DNA from: Brachybacterium sp036311905
Lineage (GTDB): Bacteria; Actinomycetota; Actinomycetes; Actinomycetales; Dermabacteraceae
Assembly (NCBI RefSeq): GCF_036311905.1
Contig: NZ_JAZDCH010000012.1
Coordinates: forward strand, 62,001-126,000
DNA length: 64,000 bases
Reading direction: 5' to 3'
Part shown: positions 22,567 through 31,914 of the stretch, piece after piece
Layout: each line of letters opens with the position of its first letter
Numbering within the stretch: the stretch's first letter is position 1
The notes under the pieces: model-generated
Database searches by the model: none
Seen by the model: only the letters and a program-made list of their open reading frames with translations
Told to the model about the DNA's origin: nothing
Made by a program: the position numbers and the translations under genes

Positions 22567-23805
22567 GTGAAGAAGACTCCGTGGATCATCGGCGCGGCGA
22601 CCGTGGCCGTGCTCGCCGTCGGCGGTGGCGGCACCGCGTACGCGGTCTCCAACGAGGTCGCGGTCACCGTGTACGGCGAGCAGTCCTCCGTGCGCAGCTT
22701 CAGCCCGACCGTGGCCGAGCTCCTCGAGGCGCAGGGCATCACGGTGCAGTCCACGGACCTGGTCATGCCGGGGCTCGAGGAGACCGTCACCGACGGCATG
22801 GAGATCCAGGTCATCCAGCGCCACCCGGTCACCGTGACGGTGGACGGCGAGTCGCAGGAGCTGCTCACCACCGGCGACACCGTCGAGGACGCGCTGGCTG
22901 AGGTCGACTACAAGGCCGAGGGCGCTGCCGTCACCCCGGAGCCGACCACCGAGCTGAGCGCCGAGGGCACTGACATCTCGGTCGTCACCCGCAAGACCGT
23001 CACCTTCGTCGGCCAGTACGGTGAGGACACCTTCGAGGTCACCGCGCTGACCGTCGACGAGGCGATGAAGAAGGTCCTCGGCGACATCCAGGACTCCGAC
23101 ACCGCGTCCGTGCCGCGCGAGTCCCTCCTCGAGGACGGCGCCACCATCGAGGTGCACCGCACCCGCGTCGTCGAGCGCACCGAGACCGAGGAGATCGGCT
23201 TCGAATCCTCCACCGTCGAGGACGACGAGCTGCTCGAGGGCAAGACCAAGACCACCACCGAGGGCAAGAAGGGTTCCAAGGAGGTCGTCTACCAGGACAC
23301 CGTCGTCAACGGCGAGGTCACCGAGACCGAGAAGGTCTCCGAGGAGATCACCGCCGAGCCGGTGGACGAGGTCGTCGCCAAGGGCACCAAGAAGGCGCCG
23401 GAGCCGGAGCAGCGCTCCTCGAGCTCCACGAAGTCCACCCGCAGCTCGGAGCGCGACTCCAGCGAGGACGAGTCCGATGACAGCGGCTCGAGCGACGACT
23501 CCGATGACAGCGGCTCGAGCGACGACTCCGGCTCCTCGTCGGCGCCGACCGCCCCGTCCGGGTCCGTGTGGGATCGCCTCGCCCAGTGCGAGTCGGGTGG
23601 CAACTGGTCCATCAACACCGGCAACGGCTACTACGGCGGCCTGCAGTTCAGCGCCTCCACCTGGCGGGCGTACGGCGGCGGTCAGTACGCCTCCACGGCC
23701 GACAAGGCCTCCCGCTCCGAGCAGATCGCGATCGCCAAGAAGGTCCAGGCCGGCCAGGGCTGGGGCGCCTGGCCCGCGTGCACCAAGAAGCTCGGTATCC
23801 GCTGA
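22567..23805 (+). CDS. rpfB: Resuscitation-promoting factor RpfB
   Basis: A 412-residue secreted or anchored cell-wall enzyme. It has an N-terminal membrane segment (residues 7-26), three DUF348-type repeats (about 30-180) and a G5 domain (about 190-275, VVERTETEEIGFESSTVEDD). A Ser/Asp-rich linker (about 278-330) leads to a C-terminal transglycosylase domain (334-412) with the catalytic Glu in LAQCESGGNWSINTGNGYYG. This family cleaves peptidoglycan and stimulates growth resumption. GTG 22567 with AGGTGG upstream. The stop codon is followed at once by the stem-loop element shared with rplA and then a terminator. Confidence 0.95.
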   Translation: MKKTPWIIGAATVAVLAVGGGGTAYAVSNEVAVTVYGEQSSVRSFSPTVAELLEAQGITVQSTDLVMPGLEETVTDGMEIQVIQRHPVTVTVDGESQELLTTGDTVEDALAEVDYKAEGAAVTPEPTTELSAEGTDISVVTRKTVTFVGQYGEDTFEVTALTVDEAMKKVLGDIQDSDTASVPRESLLEDGATIEVHRTRVVERTETEEIGFESSTVEDDELLEGKTKTTTEGKKGSKEVVYQDTVVNGEVTETEKVSEEITAEPVDEVVAKGTKKAPEPEQRSSSSTKSTRSSERDSSEDESDDSGSSDDSDDSGSSDDSGSSSAPTAPSGSVWDRLAQCESGGNWSINTGNGYYGGLQFSASTWRAYGGGQYASTADKASRSEQIAIAKKVQAGQGWGAWPACTKKLGIR

Positions 23806-23858
23806 TCGACGTGCTGCGAGGCACGAGCGCGCCGTCCCCTCGGGGGCGGCGCGCTCGT
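23806..23858 (+). terminator. Stop-proximal stem-loop followed by terminator, after rpfB
   Basis: First hairpin CGTGC-TGCGAG-GCACG (23810-23825), nearly the same as the element in the rplA repeats but with a compensatory pair change. It overlaps by 3 nt a 12-bp terminator stem (23823-23834 with 23847-23858) whose loop holds CCCC/GGGG. The two structures compete for the shared bases. Confidence 0.7.
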
Positions 23859-23950
23859 CGCGTCTCGGGGGCGTACACGCCCCGTTCACCGAGGCGCAAA
23901 TCGGCGGACACGGGGCGTCATGTGATCTGCGTCGGATGCCGGGGGAGGCT

Positions 23951-23980
23951 TTGACCGCGTACCACGGCCCTCAGTAGACT
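23951..23980 (+). promoter_or_regulatory. str operon (rpsL-rpsG-fusA) promoter
   Basis: TTGACC (23951-23956), an 18-bp spacer and TAGACT (23975-23980): the best consensus promoter in the window. Start near 23987. Confidence 0.75.
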
Positions 23981-23986
23981 GTCGGG

Positions 23987-24303
23987 TGCGTCCGGAGTGC
24001 CCTCTGGTCGTGACCCGGGACGAGAGTCGCCGGCCCCTCGGGGCAGGCGGAGGGTGTCCCCCGCGAGGAGCGGATCCTCGCGGCGTGCCCGAATGTCGGA
24101 AGGCGGCCATGTCCGGCCCCTCTCGGCGGGCACCGATCACGGTTCTCCAGACGCCCGGCGGACGCCATCGTCCGACGGGCGGGTCGGAGCGCAGCGGTCC
24201 TCGGACATGGGGACGGCGCCTCGGGTCGCCGGCCGCGCGAGCGGTCGAAGAAGGTGATCCCCCGGTGCGAACAGCATCGAGGGTCGAAACAGGAAGAAGA
24301 GCT
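23987..24303 (+). promoter_or_regulatory. Long leader of rpsL
   Basis: About 317 nt of untranslated leader without a convincing gene. It contains an 8-bp hairpin (CGCGAGGA, loop GCGGA, TCCTCGCG; 24062-24082). A role in autoregulation of the str operon is a guess. Confidence 0.4.
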
Positions 24304-24678
24304 GTGCCCACTATTCAGCAGTTGGTGCGCAAGGGGCGGGACGTCAAGTCCTCCGCCTCGAAGACGCCCGCGCTCAAGGGTTCGCCCCAGCGCCGCGGTG
24401 TCTGCACGCGCGTCTACACCCAGACCCCCAAGAAGCCGAACTCGGCGCTGCGCAAGATCGCGCGTGTCCGTCTGTCGACCGGCATCGAGGTCACCGCCTA
24501 CATCCCCGGTGTGGGCCACAACCTGCAGGAGCACTCCATCGTGCTCGTCCGCGGCGGTCGTGTGAAGGACCTCCCCGGTGTGCGCTACAAGATCGTGCGC
24601 GGCTCCCTCGACACGCAGGGCGTGAAGGGCCGCCAGCAGGCGCGCTCCCGCTACGGCGCGAAGAAGGAGAAGAAGTAA
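24304..24678 (+). CDS. rpsL: 30S ribosomal protein S12
   Basis: A 124-residue uS12 of the decoding centre. TPKKPNSALRKIARVRL contains the lysine of the streptomycin site, and VRGGRVKDLPGVRYKIVRG the second site. Both are wild type, so no streptomycin-resistance change is seen. GTG start with GGAAGAAGAG upstream. The stop overlaps the rpsG start by one base (TAATG). Confidence 0.97.
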   Translation: MPTIQQLVRKGRDVKSSASKTPALKGSPQRRGVCTRVYTQTPKKPNSALRKIARVRLSTGIEVTAYIPGVGHNLQEHSIVLVRGGRVKDLPGVRYKIVRGSLDTQGVKGRQQARSRYGAKKEKK

Positions 24679-25148
24679 TGCCTCGTAAGGGCCCCGCTCC
24701 CAAGCGCCAGCTCGTGGTCGATCCCGTCTACGGCTCGCCGATCGTCACCCAGCTCATCAACAAGATCCTCCTCGACGGCAAGAAGACCGTCGCCGAGAGC
24801 ATCGTCTACGGCGCCCTCGAGGGTGCTCGTGAGAAGAACGGCCAGGATCCGGTCGTCACCCTGAAGAAGGCGCTGGACAACATCCGTCCGTCGCTCGAGG
24901 TCCGCTCCCGCCGCGTCGGCGGTGCGACCTACCAGGTGCCGATCGAGGTCAAGCCGAACCGTGCGACCACCCTCGCGCTGCGTTGGCTGGTCAGCTACTC
25001 CCGCGCTCGTCGCGAGAACACCATGACCGAGCGTCTGATGAACGAGATCCTCGACGCCAGCAATGGCCTCGGCGCCGCTGTGAAGCGACGCGAGGACACC
25101 CACAAGATGGCTGAGTCCAACCGGGCTTTCGCGCACTACCGCTGGTGA
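24678..25148 (+). CDS. rpsG: 30S ribosomal protein S7
   Basis: A 156-residue uS7, a primary 16S rRNA binder of the 30S head. Recognised by MPRKGPAPKRQLVVDPVYGS and KPNRATTLALRWLVSYSRAR. Standard length. Its ATG shares a base with the rpsL stop, indicating translational coupling. Confidence 0.97.
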   Translation: MPRKGPAPKRQLVVDPVYGSPIVTQLINKILLDGKKTVAESIVYGALEGAREKNGQDPVVTLKKALDNIRPSLEVRSRRVGGATYQVPIEVKPNRATTLALRWLVSYSRARRENTMTERLMNEILDASNGLGAAVKRREDTHKMAESNRAFAHYRW

Positions 25149-25237
25149 GGTCGAGCGGGGCCCTCCTCGCGGACGGGCCCCGCTCCCGCCTCCCTGGCAC
25201 GTCGACCAGACTCCGTCCTTCAGAAAGGCACAAGCCC

Positions 25238-27385
25238 GTGGCACTCGCAGTGCTCAGCGACCTGAACAAGGTCCGCAACATCGGCATCATGGCCCACATC
25301 GATGCCGGCAAGACCACCACGACCGAGCGCATCCTCTTCTACACCGGCGTGAACTACAAGATGGGCGAGACCCACGACGGCGCCGGCACGATGGACTGGA
25401 TGGAGCAGGAGAAGGAGCGCGGCATCACTATCACGTCGGCCGCGACGACCTGCTACTGGCACGACAACCAGATCAACATCATCGACACCCCGGGCCACGT
25501 GGACTTCACCGTCGAGGTGGAGCGCTCGCTGCGCGTGCTCGACGGCGCGGTCGCCGTGTTCGACGGCAAGGAGGGCGTGGAGCCCCAGTCGGAGACCGTC
25601 TGGCGCCAGGCGGACAAGTACGACGTGCCCCGCATCTGCTTCGTCAACAAGATGGACAAGCTGGGCGCTGACTTCTTCTTCACCGTCAAGACCATCATCG
25701 AGCGCCTCGGCGCGAAGCCGCTGGTCATGCAGGTCCCGATCGGTGCGGAGAACGACTTCGCCGGTGTCGTCGACCTCGTCGAGATGAAGGCCTACGACTG
25801 GCCCGAGACCCTCGAGGAGGATCTCCCCGCGATCAACGCGAAGAAGGGCGATGCCGCCCTCGGTCAGTGGCAGCGCGAGATCCCGATCCCCGAGGATCTC
25901 GCCGAGCTCGTCGAGGAGTACCGCTCCAAGCTCGTCGAGGACGTGGCCGAGAGCTCCGAGGAGCTCATGGACAAGTACCTCGAGGAGGGCGACCTCTCGA
26001 TCGAGGACCTCAAGGCCGGCATCCGCGCGATGACCGTGTCCTCGCAGGCCTACCCCGTGTTCTGCGGCTCCGCCTTCAAGAACAAGGGCGTCCAGCCCAT
26101 GCTCAACGGCGTCATCGACTACCTCCCCTCGCCGCTCGACGTGCCCGCCATGGTCGGTCACAAGCCGAACGACGAAGAGGTCGAGCTGACCCGTAAGCCC
26201 GACTGGAACGAGCCCTTCTCGGCGCTCGCGTTCAAGGTCGCCGCTCACCCGTTCTTCGGTGCGCTCACCTACGTGCGCGTGTACTCCGGCCAGGTCAAGA
26301 CCGGCGAGCAGCTGCTCAACGCGACCACCGGCAAGAAGGAGCGCGTCGGCAAGCTGTTCCAGATGCACTCCAACAAGGAGAACCCGGTGGACGAGGCCTT
26401 CGCGGGCCACATCTATGCGTTCATCGGCCTCAAGGACACCACCACCGGTGACACCCTGGCCGATCCCAGCTCCCCGATCCAGCTGGAGTCCATGTCCTTC
26501 CCCGAGCCCGTGATCTCCGTGGCCATCGAGCCCAAGACCAAGGGCGACCAGGAGAAGCTCGGCGTCGCCATCCAGAAGCTCGCCAAGGAGGACCCGACCT
26601 TCCAGGTCGAGCTCGACGAGGAGACCGGGCAGACCGTCATCAAGGGCATGGGCGAGCTGCATCTCGACATCCTCGTGGACCGCATGCGCCGCGAGTTCAA
26701 GGTCGAGGCCAACATCGGCAAGCCCCAGGTGGCCTACCGCGAGACCATCAAGCGGACCGTGGAGAAGTACGACTTCACCCACAAGAAGCAGACCGGTGGC
26801 TCCGGCCAGTTCGCGAAGGTCCAGATCACCTTCGGCCCCCTCACCGACGCCGAGGAGGGTGTGTTCTACGAGTTCGAGAACAAGGTCACCGGCGGCCGCA
26901 TCCCGCGCGAGTACATCCCGAGCGTGGACGCGGGCATCCAGGACGCCCTGCAGTCGGGCATCCTCGCCGGCTACCCGGTCGTGAACGTCAAGGCCGAGCT
27001 GATCGACGGCGCGTACCACGACGTCGACTCCTCGGAGATGGCGTTCAAGATCGCCGGCTCCATGGCGGCCAAGGAGGCCCTGCGCAAGGCGCAGCCCGTT
27101 CTCCTCGAGCCGCTCATGGACGTCGAGGTCCGTACTCCGGAGGAGTACATGGGAGATGTCATCGGCGACCTGAACTCGCGTCGCGGGCAGGTTCAGTCGA
27201 TGGAGGACGCGAGCGGGGTCAAGATCGTCCGTGCTCTCGTCCCGCTGTCGGAGATGTTCGGGTACGTCGGCGACCTGCGGTCCAAGACCCAGGGTCGCGC
27301 GATGTACACGATGCAGTTCCACAGCTACGCGGAGGTCCCGTCCAACATCGCGGACGAGGTCATCGCGAAGACCCGGGGCGAGTGA
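25238..27385 (+). CDS. fusA: Elongation factor G
   Basis: A 715-residue translational GTPase that drives translocation. GTP-binding motifs are AHIDAGKTTTTERIL, DTPGHVDF and NKMDKLGADF; domains II-V follow at full length. The start is taken as GTG 25238 (VALAVLSDLNKVRNIGIMAH), with AAAGG about 11 nt upstream. The upstream ORF extension to 25145 overlaps the rpsG end and is not conserved. Confidence 0.96.
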   Translation: MALAVLSDLNKVRNIGIMAHIDAGKTTTTERILFYTGVNYKMGETHDGAGTMDWMEQEKERGITITSAATTCYWHDNQINIIDTPGHVDFTVEVERSLRVLDGAVAVFDGKEGVEPQSETVWRQADKYDVPRICFVNKMDKLGADFFFTVKTIIERLGAKPLVMQVPIGAENDFAGVVDLVEMKAYDWPETLEEDLPAINAKKGDAALGQWQREIPIPEDLAELVEEYRSKLVEDVAESSEELMDKYLEEGDLSIEDLKAGIRAMTVSSQAYPVFCGSAFKNKGVQPMLNGVIDYLPSPLDVPAMVGHKPNDEEVELTRKPDWNEPFSALAFKVAAHPFFGALTYVRVYSGQVKTGEQLLNATTGKKERVGKLFQMHSNKENPVDEAFAGHIYAFIGLKDTTTGDTLADPSSPIQLESMSFPEPVISVAIEPKTKGDQEKLGVAIQKLAKEDPTFQVELDEETGQTVIKGMGELHLDILVDRMRREFKVEANIGKPQVAYRETIKRTVEKYDFTHKKQTGGSGQFAKVQITFGPLTDAEEGVFYEFENKVTGGRIPREYIPSVDAGIQDALQSGILAGYPVVNVKAELIDGAYHDVDSSEMAFKIAGSMAAKEALRKAQPVLLEPLMDVEVRTPEEYMGDVIGDLNSRRGQVQSMEDASGVKIVRALVPLSEMFGYVGDLRSKTQGRAMYTMQFHSYAEVPSNIADEVIAKTRGE

Positions 27386-27391
27386 GTCGTC

Positions 27392-27423
27392 GGGGAGCAG
27401 GTAGAGTCCTTCTCCTGCTCCCC
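27392..27423. promoter_or_regulatory. fusA-tuf hairpin with a -10-like box in its loop
   Basis: A 10-bp stem (GGGGAGCAGG with CCTGCTCCCC) whose 12-nt loop begins with TAGAGT (27402-27407), a good -10 match. It may attenuate fusA read-through, promote tuf, or both. No clear -35. Confidence 0.45.
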
Positions 27424-27510
27424 CCGCTTCCGTCGGACCGTCGCCCCTCGGGGCGGCGCCCGATCCCGATCCAGAAGTACCACGAGAAGAAGTCCTAGGA
27501 GGACACCACC

Positions 27511-28698
<1,188 letters not shown>

Positions 28699-28735
28699 TC
28701 GCGGCGGGGGAGACCCCGCGACGCTGACTGACAGC

Positions 28736-28769
28736 AGGACCCCGACCCGGGAGACCGGGTCGGGGTCCT
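28736..28769. terminator. tuf terminator
   Basis: A perfect 15-bp stem (28736-28750 with 28755-28769) with a GAGA loop, followed by CTCTGTCATT. Confidence 0.85.
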
Positions 28770-28816
28770 CTGTCATTCCCCGGCTGTCCCGCCTCGGCCC
28801 CCGCGCCCCCCGCCCG

Positions 28817-28977
28817 CGCGCCACCGCCCCGTCCACCCCACGCTCCCGACGGCCGCGCCCACGTCGCCACGCGCCACCGCCCCCGTCCACCCCAGGCTCC
28901 CGACGGGCGCCCCAACGTCGCCACGCGCCAACGCCCCCGTCCACCCCACGCTCCCCACGGGCGCCCCCACGTCGCCA
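28817..28977. repeat. Tandem repeat: three 53-54-bp units
   Basis: Units at 28817-28869 (53 bp, one C fewer), 28870-28923 and 28924-28977, differing at a few positions. They are strongly C-rich on the + strand. Although 54 is a multiple of 3 and the region is open on the minus strand, it lies between terminators with no start signal, so I treat it as non-coding. Confidence 0.9.
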
Positions 28978-28987
28978 CGGGACGCCG

Positions 28988-29023
28988 GTGATGCGAGCTG
29001 CAGATATCTGCAGCTCGCATCAC
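28988..29023. repeat. Perfect 36-bp palindrome
   Basis: Positions 28988-29005 are the exact reverse complement of 29006-29023 with no spacer; the centre is GCAGATATCTGC. It lies 10 bp after the 54-bp repeats and is the least GC-rich patch nearby. It could be an operator, a recombination or resolution site, or a dispersed palindromic element. Confidence 0.95.
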
Positions 29024-29062
29024 GGAGCGCCGGTTGAGGACGCCGTGCCTACGCTGAGCGGC

Positions 29063-29109
29063 GGGAAGCGGCGGGAGAGGGGCGGGAGAGGGGCGAGAGA
29101 GGGGGCGGG
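29063..29109 (+). other. G-run cluster, potential G-quadruplex
   Basis: Seven runs of 3-5 G separated by 1-7 nt on the + strand, within a GGGAGAGGGGC-type purine-rich stretch. This meets the usual G3+N1-7 pattern several times over. Nothing else is seen in 29024-29160. Confidence 0.7.
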
Positions 29110-29160
29110 AGAGATTGGCGGCGGGCGCGGCGGAAGCGGCCGGAGCGCCAGAGGCATGAC

Positions 29161-29209
29161 GACGCCCCGCCACCCGGGCCGAACGGGTCGGCGGGGGTGA
29201 CGGGGCGTC
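29161..29209. terminator. Terminator of the stress-protein-like gene
   Basis: GACGCCCCG (29161-29169) pairs with CGGGGCGTC (29201-29209), extended by CACCC/GGGTG after one mismatch. It lies 32 bp beyond the stop of the minus-strand gene. Confidence 0.65.
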
Positions 29210-29240
29210 GGCAGAGCTCAGCGGCGGCGGAGGAGCCTGC

Positions 29241-30179
29241 TCAGCGCGGCGAGTCGGGATCCTCGCCCGAGGCCGTGCCCGTATCGGGCGTCTCGGTGCT
29301 CGATGCCCGGCGGGTGCCGTCGGTTGGCCGGTCAGCCGGTGCGGTGCTCTCGCGCAGCGGCGTTCCGGCGGGCTGCCCGAACTGGGGGCGGCTCGGTGCC
29401 GGCGCGGCGGGGGCCGACGGCGCAGCAGTCGGTGCGGGCTGGCCGTACGACGGCGCGGTGCGCTGGGGCGCCGAGGGGTGAATGGGAGCTGCCGGCCCGC
29501 CCTGACCGAACGGGGTGTCCGACGTGACCGGGTAGCTCGCCTGCGGGGGAGTCGCATGCTGGTGTCCGGTCTGCGGGTCCGCACCGTAGGGGCCGGCCAC
29601 GCCACGGGCGGAAGCGGGCGCGCCGCCGATCGAACCGGCCGCCCCGGCACCGGGCGCCGCCGGTACGCCGACGGTGCCGCGCTGCGGGGCCGCCACGCCC
29701 TGCTCGGCGAGGATGCGGCGGGCCTCCCCGGAGTGCTTGTGCTCGACGAGCAGCTCGTACTGCATCGGGATGGTCGCGGTCATCGAGGTGAAGTCCCGCT
29801 TCCCGCCACTCATCGCGTAGCCGATCACCGACCACACGGTGAAGAAGACGATGCCCATGAGCACCGCCGAGATCACGACGCCGATGTTGCCGGGGCTGAG
29901 GAACATGAGGATGAGTCCGACGAACAAGCCCATCCACACACCCGAGAGCACGCCCTGGCCGATCACCCTGCCCCAGGTGCGCCGTCCGGTGACGCGCTCC
30001 ATCAGTCGCAGATCGGTCCCGACGATGAGTGTGGACTGCACGGGGAACTGCCGGTCCGCGAGCGTGTCGACGACCGACTGCACCTCGGAGTAGGTGGAGT
30101 ACACGCCGAGCGAGTGGGGGTACTCGAGGTTGAACAGTCGGGCTGTGTGCGGGGAGACGGATCCGGAGGGCTGGCTCAT
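29241..30179 (-). CDS. General stress protein 17M-like (YflT-type) membrane protein
   Basis: A 312-residue protein. Residues 20-70 carry the YflT/general-stress-protein-17M-like domain (VYSTYSEVQSVVDTLADRQF, then STLIVGTDL). Two membrane helices follow (about 82-106 and 108-132, GVWMGLFVGLILMFL and AVLMGIVFFTVW). Residues 165-312 are a disordered Pro/Ala/Gly/Gln-rich tail. The family is linked to stress in Bacillus but its biochemistry is unknown. ATG 30179 is chosen because homology starts just after it and TACCCT ends 6 nt upstream (leaderless geometry). Confidence 0.7.
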   Translation of the reverse strand: MSQPSGSVSPHTARLFNLEYPHSLGVYSTYSEVQSVVDTLADRQFPVQSTLIVGTDLRLMERVTGRRTWGRVIGQGVLSGVWMGLFVGLILMFLSPGNIGVVISAVLMGIVFFTVWSVIGYAMSGGKRDFTSMTATIPMQYELLVEHKHSGEARRILAEQGVAAPQRGTVGVPAAPGAGAAGSIGGAPASARGVAGPYGADPQTGHQHATPPQASYPVTSDTPFGQGGPAAPIHPSAPQRTAPSYGQPAPTAAPSAPAAPAPSRPQFGQPAGTPLRESTAPADRPTDGTRRASSTETPDTGTASGEDPDSPR

Positions 30180-30185
30180 GGGGCC

Positions 30186-30191
30186 AGGGTA
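30186..30191 (-). promoter_or_regulatory. -10 box TACCCT placed for leaderless transcription
   Basis: On the minus strand, TACCCT ends 6 nt before the ATG at 30179. No Shine-Dalgarno is seen. Confidence 0.55.
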
Positions 30192-30378
30192 GACCGCGGC
30201 GTTCCGCGTGACCTGCACGGGCGCCGGGCGTCGCCGGGGGATCCGCTGATCGGAGGCTGGACGCGCGACGACGAGGTTCTCCGGATGCTCGGTAGGGGGC
30301 TCGTGGCGGGCTGCTCGCGTATATCGAACCGTGATCTTCGGCTGCATGAAGACGACCGTTTAGGGGTCCGCACGAGCG

Positions 30379-30384
30379 TAATGT
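30379..30384 (+). promoter_or_regulatory. Candidate promoter -10 box TAATGT of the sugar transporter operon
   Basis: TAATGT lies 70 nt before the binding-protein start. The -35 is poor (CCGTTT at 17 bp), so an activator may be needed. I see no clear LacI- or DasR-type operator. Confidence 0.35.
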
Positions 30385-30453
30385 GGCGGCCACCAACGGC
30401 GAGGGCGCCGACCACGGGGCCCAGCCATGCCATCTCGAAGGAGTGCTGGAGCC

Positions 30454-31914
30454 ATGGAAGAGCCCACGAAACTCACCGTACCGGAGACCCCGGCGGATCG
30501 TCTCGGCGCCTCGCGTCGCCTGTTCCTCGGCCTCGCCGGCGCCTCCGCCGGTGCCGCGGCCCTGAGCGCCTGCGCCGCCGGAGGGGGCGGCGGAGGTGAG
30601 GAAGGCGGCGGCGCCGTCTCCGAAGGAGGGGGAGAGGTCAGCGACGACAACCCCTTCGGCATCGATACGGCGGGCACCGTCGACGTCGTCATCTTCAACG
30701 GCGGCTACGGCGATCAGTACGCGAAGGACGCCGGGACGAAGTACAAGGAGCTCTACCCCGACTCCGACCCGCAGGTCTCCTCGACCGTCAACATCCAGCC
30801 GGACCTGCAGCCGCGATTCATCGACGGCACCCCTCCGGATCTCTTCGACAACTCGGGCGCGCAGTCGATGAACGCCGGGGCGCTGATCTCCGAGGGCTCC
30901 CTCGCCGATATCACCGCGCTGCTCGAGGCGCCGTCCCTGGACGGGGAGGGCACCGTGGGCGACACCCTGCTGCCGGGGGCGCTGGACCCGGGCACCTACT
31001 CGGGCACGGTCTACGCCCTGAACTACGTCTACACCGTTTACGCCCTCTGGTACTCGGGAGCCCAGTTCGAGGAGAAGGGCTGGGCGCCGCCCACCACCTG
31101 GGACGAGCTGATGACCATCGGCGAGGCCGCGAAGGGGGAGGGGCTCGCGCTCTTACCGTGGGGCGGCCAGAACGCGTCGAACTACTACCAGGAGCTCGCC
31201 ATCTCCATGGCGATCAAGGAGGGCGGCGACGAGATCCGGACGAAGATCGACTCCCTGGCGGAGGACGCCTTCTCCCAGGACGCCGTGGTCGCCGCCTATG
31301 CCGCGATCGAGGAGGCGGTGACGGCCGGCTACTTCCTCTCGGGCGGTGCGAGCATCAAGCACACCGAGGCGCAGACCCAGTGGGTGACCGGCAAGGCGGT
31401 GATGTACCCGTCGGGCTCCTGGATCGAGAACGAGCAGCGGGACACCACTCCCGAGGGCTACCAGATGATGGCGTGCCCGGTGCCGCTGCTCTCCTCGGGC
31501 GCAGCCATGCCGCTCGAGGCGATCCACGGCACCGCCGGCGAGCCGTTCTTCATCCCGTCCCAGGCGGCGCACGGTGCCGGTGGGCTGGAGTTCCTGCGGG
31601 TCATGCTCTCCAAGGAGCAGGCGGAGAACTTCTCCTCGATGACCTCCTCGCCCACCATCGTCAAGGACACCATCCCGGACGACGCCTTCGGGTCCACGGC
31701 ACTGGCCTCCACCAACGAGATGATCAAAGCCGCCGGAGAGAACACCTTCCACTTCAACTTCCGCGACTGGTACGGGCTCGGCCCCGACTCCGTCACGCTG
31801 TGGACGGAGTTCCTCAACGGCGACATCACCGCCGATCAGGCACGCGAGCGGGAGCAGGGCCTGATCGATGCCGTGCGCGAGGACGACAGCATCGACAAGT
31901 TCGACGTCGTCTGA
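30454..31914 (+). CDS. Sugar ABC transporter substrate-binding lipoprotein (NgcE-like)
   Basis: A 486-residue solute-binding lipoprotein. The signal peptide is RRLFLGLAGASAGAAALSAC with lipobox LSAC; the RR suggests possible Tat export. A Gly-rich linker precedes the mature domain. FNGGYGDQYAKDAG, ALNYVYTVYALWYSG and HGTAGEPFFIPSQA resemble the N-acetylglucosamine/diacetylchitobiose-binding family (NgcE) of streptomycetes. Family-level call is firm; the substrate is inferred. ATG 30454 is preferred (GAAGGAG upstream). Its stop overlaps the next gene by one base (TGATG). Confidence 0.75.
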   Translation: MEEPTKLTVPETPADRLGASRRLFLGLAGASAGAAALSACAAGGGGGGEEGGGAVSEGGGEVSDDNPFGIDTAGTVDVVIFNGGYGDQYAKDAGTKYKELYPDSDPQVSSTVNIQPDLQPRFIDGTPPDLFDNSGAQSMNAGALISEGSLADITALLEAPSLDGEGTVGDTLLPGALDPGTYSGTVYALNYVYTVYALWYSGAQFEEKGWAPPTTWDELMTIGEAAKGEGLALLPWGGQNASNYYQELAISMAIKEGGDEIRTKIDSLAEDAFSQDAVVAAYAAIEEAVTAGYFLSGGASIKHTEAQTQWVTGKAVMYPSGSWIENEQRDTTPEGYQMMACPVPLLSSGAAMPLEAIHGTAGEPFFIPSQAAHGAGGLEFLRVMLSKEQAENFSSMTSSPTIVKDTIPDDAFGSTALASTNEMIKAAGENTFHFNFRDWYGLGPDSVTLWTEFLNGDITADQAREREQGLIDAVREDDSIDKFDVV

